Notes under the pieces: model-generated
Told to the model about the DNA's origin: nothing
Seen by the model: only the letters and a program-made list of their open reading frames with translations
Databases searched by the model: none
Translations under genes and position numbers: made by a program
Shown here: piece by piece, positions 1 through 8,064 of the stretch
Position numbering within the stretch: the stretch's first letter is position 1
Layout: every line of letters begins with the position of its first letter
DNA from: DATBLE01 sp963808815
Lineage (GTDB): Bacteria; Actinomycetota; Thermoleophilia; Gaiellales; Gaiellaceae
Length of the DNA stretch: 64,000 bases
Reading direction: 5' to 3'
Assembly (NCBI GenBank): GCA_963808815.1
Contig: CAWEGI010000013.1
Coordinates: 1 to 64,000 of the forward strand

Positions 1-1094
1 TCGAGGTCGACCTGGCGGAGACCTCCTTCGTCGACGACGCTCGTAAGGCCGCGCTGAACCTTGAACACGCGGCCGAGCGCGCCGCCGCCGAGGGCGATGC
101 GACCGGCGAAGCGTTCGCCCGTGCGATGGCGGCGTACCACCGCTCGAATCTCGGCGAATGCTCGTCGGACGAGCTCGAGCGGCTGGCGCTGGCATCGCTC
201 CCCCTGCTCGAGCAGGCCGGCGATCACGCCGCGCTCGTCCATGTCTGGAACGCCATCGGTATTCAAGTCGCGAACAGCCGCGGGCGCTGGGCCGAGCATG
301 CTCGGGCGGCCGAGCAGGCACTCGAGCACTCGAGGCTCGCGGGCGAGCAGCGGACTGGGCTGTTCTTTCTCCAGTTCGCGCTCGCGGCCGGCGCGGTTCC
401 TGCCGGGGAGGCCCTGGAGCGTCTCGACAGGCTTCTTCCCGAGTCGCCGGACAACTTCACGCTGTTCAACCGCGCCTTCCTGCTGGCCATGCTCGACCGC
501 TTCGACGAGGCGGTGCCGCTCGCACGCGAGGCTAACGCCCGTCTGCGCGAGCTCGACGGCCGCCGCTTCGGCGAATGGCGCCTGGCCGAGATCGCGAGCC
601 TCCAGGACGACCACGATGCCGCAGTGGCACACCTCCGCGAGCTGTGCGAGTGGCTCGACGAACAGGGCCTGCTCGGGTATCTCTCGAGCTACGTGTCCTA
701 TCTGGGACGAGAGCTGTGCGAGCTCGGCCGCTACGAGGAGGCGGAAGCTCTCGCTGGCGGTGGCCACGAACTGGCGGAAGAAACCGATGTGACCGCGTCG
801 GCCGCCTGGCGGCAGGTGCAGGCTCGTGTGCTCGCCCACCGCTGCGAGTACACGGAGGCGGAACGGCTGGCGCGCGAGGCGCTCGCGATCACCGAAGACA
901 CGGACGGGCTCAACGACCAGGGGGAAGCGCTCTGTGACCTCGCCGAGATTCTCGTAGCCGCCGGCCGCGGCGAGGAAGCAGCCGAGGCACTTGCCGCCGC
1001 CCTCGAGCGCTTCGAGCGCAAGGAGAACATCCCGATGGCTCGACGAACGCGCACGCAACTCATAGCGCTACGGGCGGGGACGTCGTCCGTCTGA
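1..1094 (+). CDS. LAL-type cyclase/NTPase regulator, C-terminal part only
   Basis: The reading frame is open to the left edge, so the gene starts outside the window. The visible 363 residues are almost entirely helical TPR-like repeats rich in Ala, Leu and Glu. The last 60 residues (LCDLAEILVAAGRGEEAAEA, then a run ending near RKENIPMARR) match the C-terminus of the complete cyclase-ATPase at 12927-15815, which has an equivalent EQKENLVAARR segment. It is therefore probably the tail of a regulator with an N-terminal class III nucleotidyl cyclase domain and a central NTPase; those domains are not visible here. Copy R1 of the repeat family follows 113 bases after the stop. Confidence 0.75.
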   Translation, partial: EVDLAETSFVDDARKAALNLEHAAERAAAEGDATGEAFARAMAAYHRSNLGECSSDELERLALASLPLLEQAGDHAALVHVWNAIGIQVANSRGRWAEHARAAEQALEHSRLAGEQRTGLFFLQFALAAGAVPAGEALERLDRLLPESPDNFTLFNRAFLLAMLDRFDEAVPLAREANARLRELDGRRFGEWRLAEIASLQDDHDAAVAHLRELCEWLDEQGLLGYLSSYVSYLGRELCELGRYEEAEALAGGGHELAEETDVTASAAWRQVQARVLAHRCEYTEAERLAREALAITEDTDGLNDQGEALCDLAEILVAAGRGEEAAEALAAALERFERKENIPMARRTRTQLIALRAGTSSV

Positions 1095-1206
1095 CCCGAT
1101 GTTTCCGAGTAGCACGCCTCCTGGACGGCCAGGGGCATCGGCCCGATCCTGCACCAGGGTTGCAGACGACACTCCTCACCCCGTCGAGACGGACGCGGAG
1201 GCCGGT

Positions 1207-1370
1207 CTACTTCGAGTCCTTGTTCGACTCCATGTCGGCGGCTGTTCGTGCCTGTTCGTGTCGTTCTGTGTCGATGCGTGCCGTCTGGTGCCGCCGGAGC
1301 CCGTTCTGACGCGGTCTTCGTGACGTTTCGTGCTGGTTCGTGACGATGCGTTCGGTTGCAAGCGGGTTGC
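1207..1370 (+). repeat. R1, copy of the 164-bp dispersed element
   Basis: Full-length copy. On the minus strand its left end reads as a short coding tail ADMESNKDSK followed by a stop. The middle carries TTCGTG-like hexamers on the plus strand starting at 1245, 1255, 1265, 1275, 1285 and again at 1317, 1327, 1337, exactly 10 bases apart within each block. The right end has two GGTTGC boxes five bases apart. R4 and R5 are exactly the same length. Confidence 0.85.
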
Positions 1371-1483
1371 GTCAGAGCGCCCCGGGAAATGCGATGCACT
1401 CGCGATCTGCTCACGAATGCGAGCCGCGCAGGCGACCCTGGCTATGGGCTTGACGAATCCCTCTCCGGAGGACACGACGACTC

Positions 1484-2467
1484 GTGAACGAACGGGTTCC
1501 CACCATGGGCTGGCGATGTGGCGAGCTGTGGCTCGATACGGACATCCTCTGGCTCGGCGAAGAATCCGGGGCCCCGACGGTCGCCTTTGCACCTCCGTTG
1601 GTCCTCGGCCCCGAGCCGCCGCCGGGGCTCGCCGCCCCCCGCCGGCGCCGGAATGCATGGAGGCGACGCCGGGTAGCGCGGAGGGCCAGGGCGAGGGCAC
1701 TCGCCCTGTCGCCGGCCCTGATGCTTGTGCTCGCAGGGGCTCGGGCGGCGGTCACGAGACCTCGATCGCCGGGGAGGATCCGCCCACTCTGACCTTCCGG
1801 CTCGGCACCGGCACGGCCGAGGCCGCGGACACTACGTGGACCACCGCAGAGGATGACCGCGTGACCGTGGGCGAGAGTCTCCTCCCACCTCCAAACCAAA
1901 GCAGCCGGACCGGAGCGCCGCGCGTGCGAAAGCGTTTCCGAAGATCGAATGGCATCACGCGATCTCCGTCGGGCTGCCGTACAGCGGCAGCTTGATCGAC
2001 GGGACCCGGCTTCCCGTCGAGGGGCCGAGCTGGGTCACCTGGAACCCCGTGACCGACCGCACCCCGAATGCGCCGAATCGGTTGTACGGAAACGAGCGCA
2101 CGATCCGCGCGGTCGTCGCGGTGACCGAGGCGTACCGCGCCGCGCACCCGCGGGCAGCGCGCGTCGTCATTGGCGACATCAGCCGGGAGGGCGGCGGCCC
2201 GATGAGAGACGAGCACGTGTCCCACGAGAACGGGCTCGACGTCGACGTCTACTTCCCGCGGCTCGACAGGAAGCTCGAGCGCCGCTTGCGTCCGGCGAGA
2301 TCGATCGCCGCCGCGCGCAGGATCTCCTCGACCGCTTCGTCGCCGCCGGCGCCCAGATGGTCTTCGTCGGATACTCGACCGGACTCCACGGGCCGGCGGC
2401 GGTCGTCATCCCCTACCCGGGCCACGAGTACCACATGCACGTCCGCTTCCCGCGACCCGGCGCGTAG
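1484..2467 (+). pseudogene. Penicillin-insensitive murein endopeptidase-like (LAS metallopeptidase), frame-disrupted
   Basis: The protein reads across three frames. An Arg-rich N-terminus is followed by a hydrophobic signal-like stretch (ALALSPALMLVLAGARAA) at about 1705-1755. Around 1935-2280 the frame gives GLPYSGSLIDGTRLP, then GDISREGGGPM and HVSHENGLDVDVYFPR. From about 2285 to the stop it gives DLLDRFVAAGAQMVFVGYS and HEYHMHVRFP. The SHxxGLDxD and HxHVR signatures are the zinc ligands and catalytic core of MepA-type D,D-endopeptidases, which cut peptidoglycan cross-links outside the membrane. Frame changes fall near 1750, 1890 and 2285. Because the motifs survive in order I favour sequencing indels over true decay. 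The N-terminal assignment is less certain than the catalytic domain. Confidence 0.7.
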
Positions 2468-2507
2468 ATCGGCCTCGAAGGCGCGAGAATCCACTCGCGA
2501 AGCCGCC

Positions 2508-2610
2508 CTACTTCTTATTCAGGTCCTTGTTCGACTCCATGTCGGCGCACGTTCGTGTCGATTCGTGTCGTTCTGTGTCGTTGCGTGTCCGTCTGGTGCC
2601 GCCGAAGCGT
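2508..2610 (+). repeat. R2, truncated copy of the dispersed element
   Basis: The left end is intact and encodes, on the minus strand, CADMESNKDLNKK and a stop, with two codons inserted relative to the other copies. The phased TTCGTG-like units follow. Similarity stops near 2610, so the right third with the GGTTGC boxes is missing. It sits between the convergent endopeptidase and ABC permease genes. Confidence 0.75.
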
Positions 2611-2634
2611 ATGCCGTGCACATGGGCTCTGCGA

Positions 2635-3583
2635 CTAGCCCTTGATCGCGCCGCCGAGGCCGGTCCCCGCAGGAACGAGCGCTGGAAGATCAGGAAGCCG
2701 CGATCGGGACGAGGCAGGCGATGAACATCGCGGCGAGGAAGACGCCGAGCTCGGTCTGCGACTGGATCGCGGGCAGCCGGACGGAGAGCGGCTGCTTGTC
2801 CGGGTTGGTCAGGACGAGCAGCGGCCAGAGGAAGTCCTTCCACGACGCGAGGACGGCGAAGACCGAGACGACGCCGAGGATCGGCTTCGACAGCGGCAGC
2901 ACGATCGTCCAGAACAGCGCGGAACGGCCCCGCGCCGTCGATGCGCGCGGCCTCGAAGATCTCGCGCGGCAGGTTGTCGAAGAACCGCTTCACGAGCAGG
3001 ACGTTGAACGCGCTCGCGCCGGCGGCAGCCACACCGCCCAGTAGCTGTCGATGAGCGAGTGGTGGACGAGCGGCGGGCGGACGATCTCGATGTAGAGCGG
3101 GACGAGCAGCACGACCGCCGGGACGAAGAGCGTCGCGAGCAGCAGCGCGCGTGATCAGCTCGGCGTAACGCGGCCGCAGCACCGACAGCGCGTAGCCGCC
3201 GGTCGTCGCGACGAAGATCTGCGACGAGCCACGAGCCGAACGCGACGACGATCGTGTTCCAGAAGTACCGGCCGACGTGGACGTCGACCCAGGCCTCGCG
3301 CAGGTTGCCCAGGCGGCGCCGTGCGGGAAGAGCGCCATCGGATGGCTGATGGTGTCGTGCGTCGGCGTGATCGCGGACTTCGCGAGCCAGAGGATCGGCC
3401 CGAGGCCGACGATGACGAGCAGGACGAGGAGCAGGACCTGCCGCCGCCGACGTCCGACCGGACGGTCGGGCGGCGCCACTCGGTCGGCGTGATCAGCGCG
3501 GCAGGGCGTCGACCGACGGCTTCGCCGCCGCCGGCCGAGCCGACGGGTCCGTCCTCGACGAGCTCGGTCGAGCTCACGCTCAT
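2635..3583 (-). CDS. Sugar-type ABC transporter permease (MalG family), frame-disrupted
   Basis: Inner-membrane permease of a carbohydrate-type ABC importer. It starts at ATG 3583 (MSVSSTEL), where ATGA overlaps the end of the upstream permease. Recognisable parts in order are a first membrane segment (LLLVLLVIVGLGPILWLAKS), the EAA cytoplasmic loop (EAARIDGAGPFR), and then PLSKPILGVVSVFAVLASWK and later membrane segments. The C-terminus reads FLIFQRSFLRG and GAIKG, the usual ending of MalG-type permeases. At least three frame changes interrupt it. No ATPase or solute-binding protein gene is adjacent, so the system is incomplete here; ATPases of this class are often encoded elsewhere. Confidence 0.8.
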
Positions 3584-4450
3584 TCGGTGCTCCAGCGAGC
3601 GCGTCGCGCGCAGGTAGACGAGCGAGAAGAGCGCGAGGAACGCCGGCGAGCATCAGGCTCAGCGCGGTCGCCTCGCCGTAGTCGCCGCCGAGCGAGTTGC
3701 CGAACGCGTAGTCGTAGATCTGGAGCAGGACCGTCAGCGTCGCGTTCGCCGGGCCGCCGGAGGTGAAGAGGAAGGGCTCGAGGAACACCTGCGCGGTCCC
3801 GATGATCTGCAGGATCAGCGTCACGAGCAGGACGCCGCGCAGCTGCGGCAGCGTGACGTGCCAGACCTTCCGCCAGAGCCCGGCGCCGTCGACCGCCGCG
3901 GCCTCGTAGAGCTCGGGGTTCACGCCGGTCAGCGCGGCCAGGTAGATGATCACCGTCGCGCCTGCGTTCGCCCAGGTCGCCTCGAGCACGAGCGACGGCA
4001 TCGCCCACGACTGCGACTGGAGCCACGGGTACGGGCCGAGGCCGACCCAGCCGAGCACGGTGTTGAAGACGCCCGCGGAGCTCGCCGTCGTAGAAGGTCT
4101 TCCAGAGCAGGACCGCGACGACGGGCGGGATCACGACGGGCAGGTAGGCGAGCGCGCTGTACAAGCCGCGCGCGCGCCGCACCTCGCTCATCAGGACCGC
4201 CGCGAGCGAGCGGAATCGGATAGCCGAAGATCAGCGCGAGCAGCGCGAAGTAGGCAGTGTTCTTGACCGCGATCGGGAACTGCGGGTCGTTCGAGACGGC
4301 GCGGAAGTTGTCGAAGCCGACCCAGGTCGGCGCCTCGACCAGGTTCGTGTGCTGGAACGACATGACGACCGTGCGCACGATCGGGTACCACGAGAACGCA
4401 CCGAAGACGACGAGCAGTGGGAGCGTCCTACGTGTTATCCCCTTAAGCAC
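3580..4450 (-). CDS. Sugar-type ABC transporter permease (MalF family), frame-disrupted
   Basis: Partner permease of the gene downstream. A GTG start at 4450 gives MLKGITRRTLPLLVVFGAFS, a typical first membrane helix. LVEAPTWVGFDNFRAV follows, the conserved periplasmic loop of MalF/UgpA-type permeases. Later come YLPVVIPPVVAVLLWKTFY, the EAA loop (ELYEAAAVDGAGLWRKVW), FTSGGPANAT and FLALFSLVYLRA. Frame changes lie near 4200, 4085 and 3645. The stop at 3580 overlaps the ATG of the second permease, consistent with translational coupling. The gene begins 8 bases after the stop of a secreted IPT/TIG protein, so the three genes probably form one operon. Confidence 0.82.
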
Positions 4451-4458
4451 CCCATGGA

Positions 4459-5190
4459 TCAGACGGCGTGCACGGTGCAGCTAGTCAGCCCGGCCCAGAG
4501 GTCAGTGCCCGGTGCGTAGATCACCGTCCCGTCGCTGAACGGCTTCTTGACGAACTGATGGATCACCGCGCTGATCGTGTCGCCCCCGGTCGCGAGCAGG
4601 ACCCGCGGGTTGTACGTGAAGTCCGTCCGCCAGCTTCCAACGCCGGCGTCGACGCCATGCTTATCCCACGACTTCTGGGCGTTCTTCGCCACGCCGTCGA
4701 CCGTCACCGTCGTCTTCGTGCTCTTCAGGAACGGCTTCAGAAAGTCCACGCTGGACATGACCCACCCGGCCGTGAAGACCGGATACGTCCCGGCCGGCAC
4801 GTTGCGATTGCCGCCGGCGCCCGAACAGCCGACAAGCGAGACCTTGACCAGGACACCAAAGTCCTTCCGGCTCGTCAACGTCGTAGACGGAATCGTCACC
4901 GTAACCGGCCCGCTCGTCGTGCTGGCGGCGACCGTCGCCGTGATCTGCTTGTCGGAGTCGACCGTGAACGTCGACGCGGCGGTGCCGTTGAACGCAACCG
5001 CCGTCGCGTCCATGAACCCTGACCCCTTGATCGTCACGACCGTACCCACCACTCCGGAGGCCGGCGTCATGCCTTTGACCCCGACGCCGACGCCGCCTCC
5101 GAGCGCTGTCGGGACGAGAACCGCTAGAGCAACCAGCCCGAGCACGCTGAAAAACGAGAACCCGCGCCAACGGGCACAAGCCTTCATCAT
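4459..5190 (-). CDS. Secreted IPT/TIG-domain protein
   Basis: The start is ATG 5190 (MMKACARW), preceded by a GGAGAG ribosome site. It encodes about 243 residues, beginning with a signal peptide whose core is FFSVLGLVALAVLVPTALGG. Next is one immunoglobulin-like IPT/TIG domain: MTPASGVVGTVVTIKGSGF, then AVAFNGTAASTFTV and ITATVAASTTSGPVTVTIPS. The remaining ~120 residues are not recognised and contain two Cys. IPT domains are protein- or glycan-binding modules in extracellular proteins. The position where a solute-binding protein would normally precede MalF/MalG-type permeases makes a role in substrate capture possible, but the fold is not that of a classical binding protein. Confidence 0.75.
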   Translation of the reverse strand: MMKACARWRGFSFFSVLGLVALAVLVPTALGGGVGVGVKGMTPASGVVGTVVTIKGSGFMDATAVAFNGTAASTFTVDSDKQITATVAASTTSGPVTVTIPSTTLTSRKDFGVLVKVSLVGCSGAGGNRNVPAGTYPVFTAGWVMSSVDFLKPFLKSTKTTVTVDGVAKNAQKSWDKHGVDAGVGSWRTDFTYNPRVLLATGGDTISAVIHQFVKKPFSDGTVIYAPGTDLWAGLTSCTVHAV

Positions 5191-5415
5191 CGTAGTACCT
5201 CTCTCCCTGCCGCAGTAAAGCCGCTCCCTACGCGACTTCGCACCAGGCATCCTTTGCCTCTTTCGATGCAAAGTCAACTCGCCGCCAGAAGGGCCCCGAG
5301 CTCACACGCCGCGCTTGAGGCTTGCGGGCCAAGGCTTCCATTCGGAATGTCCCCAGCCTACGATCCAAGTCAGGGAGAGCGAAGAACTGCGGGGACGATC
5401 GGAATTTCCAAGCCG

Positions 5416-5667
5416 ATGCGGGCTTTCATGATCAAGACGAAGACACGCGAATCGGCGCAGAGCTTTTTCGAGGCCTTGCGGCGATTCGATCCCGCGCTGG
5501 GGAGCAATCCGCGCGATGGCTACTTCGTCTCCGTCGATCTAGGGGGCAACGACCGCCGAATTCTTGAGGTTCTCGACGCAATTCACGAGCACGTGGAGAA
5601 GGGACACACGCTCACGCACGTCGAGCTGGACGGACGGGCCTATAGCGTCCATCCAGCTAAGTCGTAG
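5416..5667 (+). CDS. Small conserved-looking hypothetical protein
   Basis: Unrecognised 83-residue protein. The frame is open upstream to 5254, but the upstream residues look non-coding, so I chose ATG 5416 (MRAFMIKTKTRESAQ); ATG 5428 is the alternative. The sequence is balanced in charge and predicts alternating strand and helix: SFFEALRRFDPALG, then GYFVSVDLGGNDRRILEVLD, IHEHVEKGH and VELDGRAYSVHP. No signal peptide or membrane segment is visible. No clear ribosome site decides the start. It is transcribed away from the IPT protein gene, with a divergent spacer at 5191-5415. Confidence 0.55.
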   Translation: MRAFMIKTKTRESAQSFFEALRRFDPALGSNPRDGYFVSVDLGGNDRRILEVLDAIHEHVEKGHTLTHVELDGRAYSVHPAKS

Positions 5668-5811
5668 TAGCCCAGCTGACAGGGAAGCTCGACGCGGGCC
5701 GTAGCTGGTTGCACGCGGGTGCTCAGGCCCCGACCACAACGGAGGAGGCACGGCGGGGCCCTCACAACTGCCGCGCCCTGGAGTGACACCTCAGGTGGGC
5801 TTTCCCTCGAA

Positions 5812-5924
5812 GCCGCAGGGCCCAAGTGCTGCCAGTGTCCCACCAACGAGCCGGGGAGTTGCGCGGGCTCCCCGCTGTCGGAGGCGGCCCCGGTGCGACG
5901 CCGGGCTCGAATCCCTCCTGCGGC
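5812..5924 (+). ncRNA. Candidate structured RNA with tRNA-like closing stem
   Basis: In a gene-free stretch (5668-6328) the segment closes with a perfect 8-bp stem, GCCGCAGG at 5812-5819 with CCTGCGGC at 5917-5924. Inside are a 7-bp hairpin (5852-5858 with 5868-5874) and a 5-bp hairpin with a 7-base loop (5889-5893 with 5901-5905). A T-loop-like CTCGAAT lies at 5906-5912. It is 113 bases long and lacks a proper anticodon arm, so it is not a normal tRNA. The strand is assumed. Confidence 0.35.
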
Positions 5925-6140
5925 CCTGCTGCGAAGGAACGCCGGCGGCGGTGAGGTCGCGCAGACGGGCGCCCCGCGAGGGCCGGCTGGGTGGCCGCAG
6001 CCCCCAGACCACGCCACACCTCTCTCGCGGAGCACCCGCACATCGGACTTCCCCGCCGCCACGCGTAGCGAAACGCGCTTCACGGCTGCCCTTGCAGGCT
6101 CGCAATGCATAAGCCGCGCCGCTACGAGATAATCAGAGAG

Positions 6141-6229
6141 GCGGGTGTCCCTGACGCATCTGGTTCGCTCTCTCTCCCCAAACCAGCCGCGCCGGTTAAC
6201 CGCCCAGGTAAACCCCCAGGGACACCCGC
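6141..6229. other. Long-range 13-bp inverted repeat enclosing smaller hairpins
   Basis: GCGGGTGTCCCTG at 6141-6153 is perfectly complementary to CAGGGACACCCGC at 6217-6229. Between them CTGGTT (6160-6165) pairs with AACCAG (6181-6186), and the palindrome CCGGTTAACCG-like core lies near 6192-6202. A third copy of the right arm occurs at 6338-6350, inside the next reading frame. It could be a cis-regulatory RNA for the gene at 6329, or a small RNA; there is no clear T-tract terminator. Confidence 0.5.
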
Positions 6230-6328
6230 TTTCTTCGTTCTTCTTACCCTTATCCGGCCGTGGCAAATCGGATTTGGACCACTATTGAGTTAGGCTGATG
6301 CAGCCGTCCGTCCCCACAGGGAGGGCCG

Positions 6329-6601
6329 TTGACAGCGCAGGGACACCCGCGAGCGATCTTTGGACGTGCAATCAGGAACGGCAACCTGGTCGTGGCCGAG
6401 ATGACGGCGCGTGCGCTCGGCAAGATCTCACGCGCAAGTCACCGTTCGCGGTGCGATGGAGGGTCTGGACGGGTCGCAGCGAAAGCAGGAACAGGTCAAC
6501 GCCGCCCGCGCGGTGCCACGTGGGACGACATCTGGCGCGACCTCGATATGTCGCACACTCACGCGCATCGTCTGGTACGGGTCGGGACGCGCACGGCGAT
6601 A
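6329..6601 (+). CDS. Small hypothetical protein with HTH-like C-terminus, probably disrupted
   Basis: A TTG start at 6329 opens with GHPRAIFGRAIRNGNLVVAE and MTARALGKIS, which resembles a small actinobacterial protein type from memory. About 35 residues of less convincing sequence follow. Then comes ATWDDIWRDLDMSHTHAHRL, which has the spacing of a helix-turn-helix resembling the usual WxEIGxxLGxSxxxAxxR pattern. The same frame runs on without recognisable protein to about 6970, so the real end is unknown and I stop at the end of the HTH. It may be two small genes joined by an indel. Function is not assigned. Confidence 0.4.
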
Positions 6602-6673
6602 GCTCGGGCGTGCTTTCCGGGTCGCAGTCCGTCAGAGAGTCCGGCTGCAACGACCACTACGGAAAGGCACCCC

Positions 6674-6873
6674 ATGCCAGCCACGACGTCCACCACTCGC
6701 GGCCCACCCGGAAGATTCACTGCGCGGGGTGTGAGCGCGACTTCACCGCGGAGCAGGCGGAAAAGGCGTTCAGCAAGAACGCCGCGTCTCCCACCAGCTA
6801 CCAAACGTAGTGCCGTGATTGCTGCCGCACGAAGAACGCCGCGCGCCGCGCCGCGAACAAGGCCGCGAAGTAG
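6674..6873 (+). pseudogene. Small CxxC...CxxC zinc-ribbon protein with in-frame TAG
   Basis: ATG 6674 follows a GGAAAGG ribosome-site-like sequence. The recognisable part is in the +1 frame at about 6709-6870: KIHCAGCERDFTAEQAEKAF, then SPTSYQT, a TAG at 6808-6810, then CRDCCRTKNAARRAANKAAK and a TAG stop. The CxxC, Phe, and CxxC spacing matches small zinc-ribbon proteins that bind one zinc ion. A frame change is needed between the ATG and the first CxxC. The internal TAG sits just before the second CxxC, so as read the protein would lose half of its zinc site. An error (TAC read as TAG) is the simplest explanation. Confidence 0.5.
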
Positions 6874-6932
6874 CCTTGGTCACACCATGGCATCGGCGAG
6901 AGCGCCTACGGACGCTCTCCGTCGTTCTGGGA

Positions 6933-7004
6933 TGCCCCCAGCAGGAGTCGAACCTGCGCGCCCGGTTTAGGAAACCGGCGCTCTATCCGCTGAGCTATGG
7001 GGGC
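6933..7004 (-). tRNA. tRNA-Arg (anticodon CCT)
   Basis: All cloverleaf parts are visible on the minus strand. The acceptor stem pairs GCCCCCA with TGGGGGC, and the D-arm core is GCTC AGCGGATA GAGC. The anticodon stem CCGGT/ACCGG encloses loop TTCCTAA (anticodon CCT, reading AGG). The T-arm is GCAGG TTCGACT CCTGC. It is 72 bases long with a four-base variable loop, and no CCA is encoded. Confidence 0.95.
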
Positions 7005-7094
7005 GCTCCACCGAGCGTAGCGTCCCGTCCCGCAAACGGCATGGTTACGAGGAAGAAAGTGTAATGTCCAGCACCGACTCCACCTGGAGGGAAC

Positions 7095-7436
7095 ATGTCG
7101 ATAGGGACTGACTACGGCGAGCGGACCGGCGAGAACGAGGCCCTCTTCCGCGCGGTGAACGAACGCCTCAAGGAGCGCAAGGAGGATCACTCAGCCTGGG
7201 CGATGCCCTCGGAGTGGATCTGCGAATGCGCTGATCAGGAATGCACGGAACGGATCGAGATGTCCCTTTTGGAGTACGAGGATTTGCGCTCCGAACCAAC
7301 CCACTTCGCTGTCGCGCCGAACAAGGAGCACGTCTCTCTCGACGTGGAGCGGATCGTCGAAAAGCGCGAGGACTATTGGATCGTGGAGAAGCTTGGGGAA
7401 GCGGCCGAGGTCGCGGATCAGACTAACCCGCGTTAA
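7095..7436 (+). CDS. Conserved hypothetical protein with CxC-CxE cysteine cluster
   Basis: A clear GGAGG ribosome site sits 6 bases before the ATG (MSIGTDYGERTGENEALFRA). The 113-residue soluble protein has a charged helical N-terminus (EALFRAVNERLKERKED). A cysteine cluster follows (WICECADQECTERIEM), then LLEYEDLRSEPTHFAVAPNK and a C-terminal DYWIVEKLGEAAEVA. Small proteins of this pattern are common in Thermoleophilia and are annotated only as hypothetical. Three Cys within eight residues suggest a metal or redox site, but no function is known to me. It is transcribed away from the tRNA gene. Confidence 0.8.
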   Translation: MSIGTDYGERTGENEALFRAVNERLKERKEDHSAWAMPSEWICECADQECTERIEMSLLEYEDLRSEPTHFAVAPNKEHVSLDVERIVEKREDYWIVEKLGEAAEVADQTNPR

Positions 7437-7517
7437 CCCCGCGACCTAACGGGCCGTTTCAGGACTCGCCTTTAGGCGCATCTAAGTCAAGAGGAGATAC
7501 TTCGACTTAAGAGCGGT

Positions 7518-7931
7518 GTGAAGTCGGTGTCTGATCTGCGAGAGCCCGAGCCGTCTCTGCAACTCAGGCTCGGCGCGCGGCCCGAGTCCATGGCGTTGCT
7601 TCGTCGTCAGGTTGGTGGATGGCTGGCGGAGACCGGTGCAACTCCTCGTGAGCTATTCGAGATCGGGCTGGCGATTACTGAGGCGTTCGCCAACGCAGTC
7701 GAGCACCCGGAAGAGCCGACCTCGCATCTGGTCGAGATCGCTGGGACGGTCATGAACCGACACGTCACCCTCTCTGTTCGCGACCACGGCCGCTGGCAGG
7801 ACGACTCGTCGGCCAAGGACGGAGGCGGACTCGGCTTGGCGATCATGGACGAACTGATGGACTCGGTCGTTATCGCACCCTTCGAGGGCGGGACGGTCGT
7901 GACCATGCAACGCCAGCTTGCAAGCAGTTAA
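7518..7931 (+). CDS. RsbW-like anti-sigma factor / histidine-kinase-type ATPase
   Basis: A 137-residue HATPase_c_2 protein from GTG 7518. The Bergerat-fold boxes are visible: N-box ITEAFANAVEHP, G1 box VRDHGRWQDD, and G2 box GGLGLAIMDELMD, with GGTVVTMQRQL at the end. Proteins of this size with only this domain are RsbW/SpoIIAB-type kinases. They bind a partner sigma factor and phosphorylate an anti-anti-sigma protein. No sigma factor or STAS-domain partner is encoded next to it, so its target cannot be named. A GAGGAG ribosome-site-like sequence lies at 7490-7495, somewhat far from the start. Confidence 0.85.
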   Translation: MKSVSDLREPEPSLQLRLGARPESMALLRRQVGGWLAETGATPRELFEIGLAITEAFANAVEHPEEPTSHLVEIAGTVMNRHVTLSVRDHGRWQDDSSAKDGGGLGLAIMDELMDSVVIAPFEGGTVVTMQRQLASS

Positions 7932-8064
7932 GCGTCCGCCGAGGGCTCAGTCAGGTGGGCGCGACGTGGAGGCTTGGCCGGCCGACCCTCTGGATTGCGC
8001 TTTCAGCAGATCGGGCGGCCGCCTGCAGCGGCGGTACTTGTGCCGCCGCGTTTCGTCTCGGTCA

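Noticed and set aside
1330..1995. A 221-residue plus-strand frame between R1 and the endopeptidase
   Set aside because: Only its short middle (about 1745-1890) fits the endopeptidase N-terminal region; the rest is Arg/Pro-rich shadow sequence.
2508..4058. Single 516-residue minus-strand protein
   Set aside because: It joins parts of two ABC permeases read through frame changes and the R2 element; the two permeases are annotated separately.
5812..5924. tRNA-Sec or tmRNA
   Set aside because: The 8-bp acceptor-like stem fits, but no TCA anticodon arm, no full T-stem and no tmRNA consensus ends are present; kept only as a candidate structured RNA.
7440..7515. Riboswitch before the anti-sigma gene
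   Set aside because: Only a short GCCTTTAGGC palindrome is visible; no known aptamer pattern.
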